This document shows, piece by piece, positions 1 through 5,750 of a DNA stretch of 9,538 nt. The DNA comes from Bacillota bacterium. GTDB taxonomy: Bacteria; Bacillota; Clostridia; Lachnospirales; Lachnospiraceae. The notes under the pieces are model-generated. The model did no database searches. It was not told where the DNA came from and was given only the letters and a program-made list of their open reading frames with translations. The stretch covers positions 1-9,538 of the forward strand of contig JAEYPP010000023.1 of the NCBI GenBank assembly GCA_023410575.1, in the 5' to 3' direction. Position numbers and translations under genes: made by a program. How positions within the stretch are numbered: the stretch's first letter is position 1; each line of letters starts with the position of its first letter.

Positions 1-26
1 TGTTAAGTGAAAAAGTAAATTCCAGT
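1..26 (+). repeat. Left terminal inverted repeat of the IS
   Basis: Matches the reverse complement of 1632-1657 at 24 of 26 bases. Its inner 12 bases (15-26, GTAAATTCCAGT) recur exactly at 35-46 and, in inverse orientation, at 1632-1643. The first base mismatches, so the true tip may be base 2. Confidence 0.75.
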
Positions 27-30
27 TTGC

Positions 31-73
31 ACGAGTAAATTCCAGTAGATTGGAACACCTGGAATTTACTCGT
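31..73 (+). repeat. Perfect 15-bp inverted repeat at the IS left end
   Basis: Bases 31-45 are exactly complementary to 59-73, with a 13-base spacer (46-58). Each arm contains the 12-bp motif of the IS ends. As DNA it could be a paired transposase-binding site. As RNA, in a transcript entering from outside, it would fold into a strong hairpin that could limit read-through into the transposase gene. It lies immediately upstream of the transposase -10 box. Confidence 0.8.
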
Positions 74-89
74 ACACAACTTTCCCTTC

Positions 90-98
90 TGCTATAAT
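90..98 (+). promoter_or_regulatory. Extended -10 promoter of the transposase gene
   Basis: TGC followed by TATAAT (93-98) is a perfect -10 with an extended TGn element. No good -35 is found at 16-18 bp, as expected when an extended -10 compensates. The region where a -35 would sit is in the right arm of the 31-73 palindrome, so a protein bound there would probably repress transcription. Confidence 0.6.
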
Positions 99-118
99 AC
101 AGATATGGTTATCTGTCT

Positions 119-1429
119 GTGCAGAAAGAGGGAAATTTGAAAGATAGCCAAAAGCACTTAACACTAAGTGAACGTATTATAATTGAACAGAAACTGAATG
201 AAGGTTCCACTTTTACAGCCATTGCTGCTCTAGTAAACAAAGATCCTTCAACAATCTCCAAAGAAGTCAGAAAACATCGTACTGAAAAGAAGCATAAGGA
301 TACTAATCGAAAACCTAAATGCATCTATTTCAAAAGCTGTAATGAACATCATTTATGTAAGGATATCGTATGCTATAAAAACTGTAATGAGTGTTCCAAG
401 TGTTATCATTTTTGTTCAAAATATCATCCTAAAACATGTGGTCGGTTAGAAAAGTCACCATATATTTGTAATGCATGCCCTAGTATTGTCAGTTGCCCTT
501 ATCAGCGGTTGATATACGTTGCAAAATATGCAGATGATTCTTACCATGAGCTATTATCAACCTCAAGGGAAGGAATTAATCAATCTCCAGAAGATATGCA
601 AACACTTGACCAGTTAGTTTCACCTTTAATCCTAAAAGGTCAATCACTTGCGCATATCTACGCAAATCATGCGAATGACATAGGATGCTCAAGACGAACT
701 CTTTACAAGTACATAAGCAGAAATGTTTTCACTGCTAGAAACGTTGATTTACCCCGAAAGGTAAAGTATAAGCCAAGAAAAACAAAGAATAGAGCTAAAC
801 TTATAAATCGTGAGTACTGTATTGGTAAAACTTATAAAGATTTCTGTGATTTATTTCTCTCTAATCCCAGAACGCAAGTAGTTGAAATGGATACGGTAGA
901 AGGACAAAAAGGTGGAAAAGTACTTCTAACATTATTTTTCCGTTCAAGTAGTCTTATGCTGATGTTATTAATGGATTCAAAAAGTCAAAGATGTGTTAAA
1001 GAAGTATTTGATTATTTAACGAAAATGTTAGGAATAAAGCGATTTAGAACACTATTTCCTGTGATATTAACGGATCGTGGTTGTGAGTTCCAATCGCCAA
1101 AAGATTTAGAATATACTGCTAGTGGTAAGAAACGGACTAGTATCTATTATTGTGATCCTCAATGTTCTTGGCAAAAGGGAATGATAGAACGTAATCATGA
1201 ATTTATTCGTTATGTCATACCACAAGGGAATACATTTGATATTTACACGCAGAGAGATATTTTAAAGTTGATGAATCACATAAATAGCGTGGCAAGGGAT
1301 GACTTGAATGGCCATTCCCCATATCAAGTATCCCTTCTACTACTCGACAACCTACTTCACCAAAAGTTGTCACTCCATGAAATACATCATGATGATGTAA
1401 TGCTCAAACCAGCATTACTAAAACACTAA
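119..1429 (+). CDS. IS30-family transposase with Cys-rich insert
   Basis: DDE transposase that cuts and joins the ends of its own element. Counting from the GTG at 119 (436 codons), an N-terminal helix-turn-helix (HTH_38 type, about residues 15-55) is followed by a Cys-rich block with 12 cysteines between residues 68 and 126, likely a zinc-binding module. A second helix-turn-helix lies at about 160-205, and the RNase H-like catalytic core at about 250-400. Catalytic residues by alignment to the family are D258 (in VEMDTVEG), D319 (in LTDRGCEF) and E357 (in KGMIERNHEFIRY). The C-terminal tail contains the family's NxxxR..L.GxSPYQ-like end. Start choice: GTG 119 has no Shine-Dalgarno site, whereas TTG 137 sits 4 bases after AAAGAGGG (125-132), so the protein may start at 137 (430 aa). 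No frameshift or stop is seen. Confidence 0.9.
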   Translation: MQKEGNLKDSQKHLTLSERIIIEQKLNEGSTFTAIAALVNKDPSTISKEVRKHRTEKKHKDTNRKPKCIYFKSCNEHHLCKDIVCYKNCNECSKCYHFCSKYHPKTCGRLEKSPYICNACPSIVSCPYQRLIYVAKYADDSYHELLSTSREGINQSPEDMQTLDQLVSPLILKGQSLAHIYANHANDIGCSRRTLYKYISRNVFTARNVDLPRKVKYKPRKTKNRAKLINREYCIGKTYKDFCDLFLSNPRTQVVEMDTVEGQKGGKVLLTLFFRSSSLMLMLLMDSKSQRCVKEVFDYLTKMLGIKRFRTLFPVILTDRGCEFQSPKDLEYTASGKKRTSIYYCDPQCSWQKGMIERNHEFIRYVIPQGNTFDIYTQRDILKLMNHINSVARDDLNGHSPYQVSLLLLDNLLHQKLSLHEIHHDDVMLKPALLKH

Positions 1430-1631
1430 ACAAGGCACAGACAGAATTCTACTTATTAAATGCATCTTCAGCAGGTGGAATTTAGTCATGCACGACTTTT
1501 TCCAGTTGCTTATTAAGCATGCAAAAAAGTTGAAAACCAGGTGTCCTTTAGTGCCTATTATATAATAAAAAAAGCTATCTGTTAAGTGAATAACTAGAAT
1601 TTAGTCCTACAAAATCAAGCTATACCCTGAG
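1430..1631. other. Long subterminal region of the IS right end
   Basis: No gene is seen here. It carries degenerate copies of left-end sequence: 1476-1499 matches 60-83 at 20 of 24 bases in direct orientation, 1580-1590 repeats bases 1-11 exactly, and 1593-1604 is a diverged copy of the 12-bp motif. These look like old end duplications or multiple transposase-binding sites. There is no clear terminator hairpin for the transposase transcript in this stretch. Confidence 0.6.
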
Positions 1632-1657
1632 ACTGGAATTTACTTTTTCATTTAACT
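1632..1657 (-). repeat. Right terminal inverted repeat of the IS
   Basis: The partner of bases 1-26, with 24 of 26 matching. It starts with ACTGGAATTTAC, the inverse of the inner left repeat. It marks the likely junction with the chromosomal sequence upstream of the two-component operon. Confidence 0.75.
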
Positions 1658-1666
1658 ATTTATTAC
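1639..1666 (+). promoter_or_regulatory. Possible outward IS/chromosome hybrid promoter
   Basis: TTTACT (1639-1644) lies inside the right terminal repeat, and TATTAC (1661-1666) lies just outside it, separated by 16 bp. Each matches four of six consensus bases. If used, transcription would start about 50 bp before the response-regulator gene. This is weak and rests on position as much as on sequence; no better promoter was found in the 70 bp between the IS and the gene. Confidence 0.3.
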
Positions 1667-1727
1667 AGATTATGCTAAACGTCTAATTCGCCTGGCATTC
1701 GCTTAGAACAGGTGGGAAAGTGCAGAA

Positions 1728-2420
1728 GTGAATATCGTGACAGATATACTTATAATTGATGATGACCCTGAATTAGGGAAGCTTTTAAGTGATTTTTTAA
1801 TAAAAGAGGGCTTTTTGGTAAGGCTTTGCGCTGATGCCGAAAAAGCCCTTGCTTTGTTTGAAAAAGAAAGCTTCCGACTTATTCTTCTTGATGTAATGCT
1901 ACCTAATATGGACGGTTATGAAACATGTTCGATAATTCGGGAAAAAAGCAATCTTCCGATACTTATGATGAGTGCCAAGAACGATGAATCTGAAAAGATT
2001 CTTGGTTACGAAACAGGAGCGGATGATTATATCGACAAACCATTTTCGATTAAGGTACTTACTGCTAAAATTAGAGCTCTGCTAAAAAGGTGTAACGAAA
2101 TCACAGTTGAAACGGATGTACTAAGAGAAGAGGGAGTTGTTCTTGACTGTAATTTTCGCAGAGCAATAGTTGACGGTAGAGAATGTCAGCTTAATGTCAA
2201 GGAATTTGAACTTTTGAAATATCTTATGAGAAATCCTAGACGTGCAATTAATAGGGATGAACTTTTCAATAAGGTATGGGGGAATGAATGTATCACAGAA
2301 CCTAGCACATTAAGTGTTCATATCCGTTGGTTGCGAGAAAAGCTAGAAAAGGACCCAAATTCACCTCAGATTATACAGACGATTCATAAGGTTGGGTATA
2401 GATTTGGAGGAGGAGAATGA
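1728..2420 (+). CDS. OmpR/PhoB-family response regulator
   Basis: Cytoplasmic DNA-binding regulator, expected to receive a phosphoryl group from the kinase encoded next. The receiver domain (about residues 5-120) has the acidic cluster D11-D13, phospho-acceptor D55 (in LLDVMLPNMDG), S82 at the switch Thr/Ser position and K104 (in IDKPF). A winged helix-turn-helix (about 133-227) ends in the family signature TIHKVGYRF. The length of 230 aa is normal. The GTG at 1728 follows AGGTGGG (1710-1716) at a somewhat long 11-base spacing; an in-frame GTG at 1737 is the only other close candidate, because TAG at 1704 closes the frame upstream. Its stop overlaps the kinase start by 4 bases. The IS right end is 70 bp upstream and may have replaced its promoter. 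The regulated genes cannot be told from the sequence. Confidence 0.93.
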   Translation: MNIVTDILIIDDDPELGKLLSDFLIKEGFLVRLCADAEKALALFEKESFRLILLDVMLPNMDGYETCSIIREKSNLPILMMSAKNDESEKILGYETGADDYIDKPFSIKVLTAKIRALLKRCNEITVETDVLREEGVVLDCNFRRAIVDGRECQLNVKEFELLKYLMRNPRRAINRDELFNKVWGNECITEPSTLSVHIRWLREKLEKDPNSPQIIQTIHKVGYRFGGGE

Positions 2421-3727
2421 AAAGAATAGGGGTGTTTTTTACACTTATTGCAATATTATTAGTACTTGTCATGGTTGGCTTTAATCTATGGTATATCAAC
2501 TTCGTTAACAAAAGATATACAGAGTATAATATTACTGCAAATAGGATAAACAATGAAATATCAAGCGCTCTTTTAGAAAGTGGTATTCAGCCAGAGGAGT
2601 ATGTAAAGCAGCACCTTGACCTCTGGAAAGACAGTTATGGTAGTTCTTGTCCCATTTTAGTGACAATAATTCCACTAGAGAGAGGGCAAGCTGACACATT
2701 ATATGCCAATGCATCCTCGAATACTGTCATCTGTGCAGTTTACGGTGGTGAAGAAAAGATATGCTGCTTTATCACATATATTTTTGACAACAGTAGTAGA
2801 GACACTATGATAATTATTGTGAACCTTGTTCTCATATTATGCTTTTTACTTATCATAGTACTTTTCATTTACATATATATAAGAATTATAAAACCGTTTC
2901 AACGTATTTCTAGTTATCCTGAAAGAATCGCAAAACTTCAAATAGCTGAAAAACTTCCAGAAAGCAAAAGCAAATATTTTGGTAAGTATATATGGGGAAT
3001 GAATATGCTGTCAGATACGTTCGAAAGTAGCAGAAAACAGATACATAGCCTCGAATATCAGCGTCAGACTCTTTTAGCTTCCTTAGCTCATGGGGTAAAA
3101 ACTCCAGTGGCAAATATTAAGCTTTACGCTTGTGCAATACAGGAGGGACTTTACTCGGACGGAATGGTAAATGAAACGGATAGTAACATTGCAAAAATGA
3201 TTGAAAGCAATGCTGTAAAAATTGAAAGTCTTACAAAGGAGCTTCTTGAAACAGTATCAACGGCTGTTAGCGATTACGAGCCAGATATAAATCTGTTTTA
3301 TCTTAAAGAGCTTCTAGATATGGTAAAAAAGGAATGGTCTGATAGACTTCGCATGAAAAGGATTCCCTACGATATGGAATGTGTAGGTAATCCTATGATG
3401 AGTAGTGATAAGTGGGGAATATGTCGAGTTGTATCTCAGCTAATTGAGAATGCAGTTAAATATGGTGACGGTACAGGTATAAAGCTTACAATGTATAAGC
3501 AGGATAATAATTTTATGATTTCGGTTAAAAACAAAGGGGAACTTCTTTCAGAGAAAGAGCTACCTTATATTTTCAGAAGCTTTTGGCGAGGATCGAATGC
3601 AGAAGACAAGGAGGGCAGTGGCATAGGTCTTTATGTCGCAAGTGAAATAGTAAAAAATTTGGGTGGAAGTTTTTTTGTAAGACGTTTAGAAGAAACGAAT
3701 GAGATGGAATTCATTATAATTTTATAA
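2417..3727 (+). CDS. Membrane sensor histidine kinase with HGVKTP H-box
   Basis: Partner kinase of the preceding regulator: ATG 2417 overlaps the regulator stop (ATGA) and follows a very strong GGAGGAGGAG site (2406-2415), so the pair is translationally coupled. The 436 residues hold TM1 (about 5-30), an extracytoplasmic sensor of about 100 residues, TM2 (about 129-157), a linker, a HisKA dimerisation domain with phospho-acceptor H225, and an HATPase_c domain with N-box N345 (QLIENAVKYG), F-box FRSFW (386-390) and G2 box GSGIGLYVA (400-408). Odd points: the residue after H225 is Gly where most HisKA kinases have Glu or Asp, and the G1 box reads VKNKG instead of D-x-G-x-G. The latter variant is known in VanS-like kinases. 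The ligand is unknown. No ABC transporter or other typical target gene lies beside the pair here. Confidence 0.9.
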   Translation: MKRIGVFFTLIAILLVLVMVGFNLWYINFVNKRYTEYNITANRINNEISSALLESGIQPEEYVKQHLDLWKDSYGSSCPILVTIIPLERGQADTLYANASSNTVICAVYGGEEKICCFITYIFDNSSRDTMIIIVNLVLILCFLLIIVLFIYIYIRIIKPFQRISSYPERIAKLQIAEKLPESKSKYFGKYIWGMNMLSDTFESSRKQIHSLEYQRQTLLASLAHGVKTPVANIKLYACAIQEGLYSDGMVNETDSNIAKMIESNAVKIESLTKELLETVSTAVSDYEPDINLFYLKELLDMVKKEWSDRLRMKRIPYDMECVGNPMMSSDKWGICRVVSQLIENAVKYGDGTGIKLTMYKQDNNFMISVKNKGELLSEKELPYIFRSFWRGSNAEDKEGSGIGLYVASEIVKNLGGSFFVRRLEETNEMEFIIIL

Positions 3728-3807
3728 CCTATTATGTTGGACACATAAGTGAAGATGTTGTTGTATATGTTAGAATGCCTAATAGATTCAGTAAAAGAAC
3801 GCTACCG

Positions 3808-3891
3808 AATACGGTGGAATTAAGTAAAAAACGAACTATCGTTCCAAGATTGGAAAACGATAGTTCGTTTTTTCTTTAAGTAAACCGTATT
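3808..3891. terminator. Bidirectional terminator between convergent genes
   Basis: Bases 3826-3843 are perfectly complementary to 3856-3873 (18 bp, 12-base loop). The stem starts with six A and ends with six T, so it can terminate the kinase operon on the plus strand and the lipoprotein gene on the minus strand. A further 8-bp outer pairing (3808-3815 with 3884-3891) could extend it. Confidence 0.85.
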
Positions 3892-3896
3892 TTTAT

Positions 3897-5387
3897 TTAT
3901 TGATAATAAGTATTAATAATTCTAACAATACAATCATTTAGATTCTCAACCGTATAATCTCCTATCGTTGGTTCAAGATGAGAATCTCCTATGCCACTAT
4001 CGTCAGTAAGGAAGGTATAGGTACCTCCTGTCAGTATCGCTGTCGTTCTTAAAAAGGTCTCAGTTTCTAGATCTACTCCACTAGATGCCACTGGAATAAT
4101 ACGGATTCCCTGACTAGCTGCTCTAGTAATTGACTTTTGTAAGCTATCATTAATTTGAACATTATTACTATGAGGAGGTGCATCAAGAATGAGAAATAGT
4201 AATTTAACACTTTCGGCATTCCATTCATGATTGAACACGCCATCATATAATGCTTGATCGACAGCTTCGGGATAATCACCCCCACCATCAGCAATTTCTA
4301 AATTCAGCTGATCAAGTATTGTATCGGTATTATAAGTAAAGGCATTCGATTTTACCACATACTCGTCACCTTCATCGCGATAGAAGTTTACGCTATATCT
4401 TGTGTTCTGATCAGCAACTTTTCTTGATATATCATCAAATTCAGTCTGAAGATAATTGAGTTCATCACCCATTGAGCCAGTAGTATCAAATACAAACATC
4501 AGATCAAGTGACTTTGTACTAGAATTATCATCGATTGTAACAGTTACATCTTCATAAATCTGATAATTAGCTGGATTATTTTGATTAATAGAAGGCTCAT
4601 TGGATTGATTCGTTTGATTATTAGCCTGATTATTCGATTGATTACTAGCTTGGTCATTGGATTGATTGCTGGTCTGGTTATTGGACTGGCTATTAGAATT
4701 CTGGTTATTAATAGTTGGCGCTAAAACAATCTCAGCATTAGTGGAATTCCCATTTTTACTTACTTTAATTAATTCAGGGACTTGATTGGCATTCAAAAGA
4801 TTGAAAAAAACATAGGCAACACCATTGTAATTAGAGACTGCTTCCCATATTACTTCTTCGGTATTACTTAAGAGTTCAACTTTTGCATTTTTAACTGGAG
4901 TCCCCTCTTTGCTCACGATAGTAACCATAATTCGATTCATTGGGTTCATTCCGTAATTTGGAGTACTTAATTGCTTGTTTATTATGAGATTGGTAAAGAA
5001 TCCCCAGTTATTATTGTCATTCCACTCACCTGCAGTTAATAATCCAGCGGTTATGTTATTGGTTACATCAGGAGTAGTTAGCACATCAGGTGCTGGCGCT
5101 TCAGGTGCAATAAAATCAGGAGCCTCAGCAGAATCAGCAATATCTGTAGAGCCAAAAGATACATCAGAATCGGTTTTAGCAGAATCAGAAGATTCTTTAG
5201 ATTCCGAAGTTGCTAAAGAATCAAATTCTGTCGTAATTGTTTCTGGAGCTGTTTCTTTGGATAGTTCTGAACTAGCAGGTGATTCACTAGAGCCATCACT
5301 GTGGTTACTGGCATCTTTTGCAGAACCACATCCCATTACAAACATCATCATAATTGAAAGTATAACACTAAATATTCTCCTCTTCAT
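3897..5387 (-). CDS. vWA-domain lipoprotein, surface-anchored
   Basis: Predicted secreted lipoprotein of 496 aa. The signal peptide has a KRR n-region, a hydrophobic core and a lipobox-like VMGC with C20 as lipid anchor. Residues 21-110 are a Ser/Glu/Asp/Pro-rich stalk. Residues about 145-225 look like a small beta-sandwich (carboxypeptidase-regulatory or Ig-like). Residues 227-273 are an Asn/Gln/Ser linker of four-residue units. A von Willebrand factor A domain (about 293-495) carries a MIDAS motif DTTGS (D301, T303, S305) and D402 in LILDAPPH; GGGDYPEAV (368-376) is typical of this vWA branch. Such domains bind protein ligands through a divalent metal; the ligand here is unknown. ATG 5387 follows AGGGAGGG (5397-5404) with 9 bases between. 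It stands alone, convergent to the kinase and divergent from the CofE-like gene. Confidence 0.85.
   Translation of the reverse strand: MKRRIFSVILSIMMMFVMGCGSAKDASNHSDGSSESPASSELSKETAPETITTEFDSLATSESKESSDSAKTDSDVSFGSTDIADSAEAPDFIAPEAPAPDVLTTPDVTNNITAGLLTAGEWNDNNNWGFFTNLIINKQLSTPNYGMNPMNRIMVTIVSKEGTPVKNAKVELLSNTEEVIWEAVSNYNGVAYVFFNLLNANQVPELIKVSKNGNSTNAEIVLAPTINNQNSNSQSNNQTSNQSNDQASNQSNNQANNQTNQSNEPSINQNNPANYQIYEDVTVTIDDNSSTKSLDLMFVFDTTGSMGDELNYLQTEFDDISRKVADQNTRYSVNFYRDEGDEYVVKSNAFTYNTDTILDQLNLEIADGGGDYPEAVDQALYDGVFNHEWNAESVKLLFLILDAPPHSNNVQINDSLQKSITRAASQGIRIIPVASSGVDLETETFLRTTAILTGGTYTFLTDDSGIGDSHLEPTIGDYTVENLNDCIVRIINTYYQ
4599..4709 (-). repeat. 12-bp tandem coding repeat (xNQx linker)
   Basis: Within the vWA lipoprotein, about eight degenerate 12-base units encode four-residue blocks such as NNQT, SNQS, NDQA, SNQS, NNQA and NNQT. 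This forms a flexible low-complexity spacer between the beta-sandwich and the vWA domain. Repeats of this kind tend to change copy number by slippage, and one unit is a multiple of three, so gain or loss would stay in frame. Confidence 0.75.
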
Positions 5388-5429
5388 AAATAAATGCCCT
5401 CCCTAAAGATAATTTTCTCAACTTACGTT

Positions 5430-5460
5430 CAGATGAGTCCTCAAATCATCTGTTATCATA
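5430..5460 (-). promoter_or_regulatory. Operator-like dyad beside a weak -10, lipoprotein gene
   Basis: CAGATGA (5430-5436) and TCATCTG (5446-5452) form a perfect 7-bp inverted repeat with a 9-base spacer. Reading on the minus strand, TATGAT (5455-5460) is a plausible -10 just upstream, so the dyad would overlap the transcription start and lie 43-65 bases before the start codon. No clear -35 was found. It could be a repressor site, a short 5'-UTR hairpin, or chance. Confidence 0.3.
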
Positions 5461-5678
5461 GCTGACTTAATAATTAGACGACCTACATACAATGAAGTTC
5501 CATATTTAAAAAATATCTCTTTCATGAGGATTCGCTTGATTACATTAAGAATCTCCATTTACTATGTATAATCATATTGCTAGTCAGAATTTACTAACCA
5601 AAGAGGATTACATCACTGCATTAGAGCTATATTTGTTTGGAGAAATTAATAATTAAGTATACATCTACTATTTATTCA

Positions 5679-5707
5679 TTGCACAATGAGAAAGAATAGT
5701 ATAAAAT
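5679..5707 (+). promoter_or_regulatory. Probable promoter of the CofE-like gene
   Basis: TTGCAC (5679-5684), a 17-bp spacer and TAAAAT (5702-5707). The -10 matches five of six consensus bases and the -35 three of six. Transcription would start near 5714, giving a leader of about 37 bases with the Shine-Dalgarno site AGAAGG (about 5738-5742). Confidence 0.45.
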
Positions 5708-5750
5708 ACTTATTGGTTACATAAAATTTTTAAGCAAAGAAGGTCAAAAG

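Larger units (their letters stand above)
1..1657 (+). mobile_element. IS30-family insertion sequence, apparently complete
   Basis: One transposase gene is bracketed by terminal inverted repeats: bases 1-26 match the reverse complement of 1632-1657 at 24 of 26 positions (mismatches at bases 1 and 7). A length of about 1.66 kb suits the IS30 family. The transposase frame is intact with all three catalytic acidic residues, so the element could be active. The left boundary coincides with the window edge, so the target-site duplication cannot be checked and the element could extend further left. The right end lies 70 bp before the response-regulator start codon. The subterminal regions are unusually long (about 120 bp left, 228 bp right) and hold repeated copies of a 12-bp motif. 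Confidence 0.8.
5388..5750. other. Divergent intergenic region
   Basis: The stretch between the two divergent start codons holds the minus-strand Shine-Dalgarno site (5397-5404), the dyad at 5430-5452, a short unexplained open frame at 5564-5656, and the plus-strand promoter and ribosome-binding site of the CofE-like gene (5679-5743). Nothing else convincing is seen. Confidence 0.6.

Noticed and set aside
4073..4294. 73-residue minus-strand open frame inside the vWA domain
   Set aside because: Out-of-frame shadow of a gene with clear domain motifs.
4561..4720. Short regular repeats that could suggest a CRISPR array
   Set aside because: The 12-bp units have no spacers and are in frame, encoding xNQx blocks of the lipoprotein linker.
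4975..5406. 143-residue open frame antisense to the lipoprotein N-terminal region
   Set aside because: Ser/Ala/Glu-rich translation is the mirror of the low-complexity stalk codons; no ribosome-binding site and no recognisable domain.
5524..5571. 15-codon plus-strand frame MRIRLITLRISIYYV
   Set aside because: Very short, no ribosome-binding site and chance-like composition.
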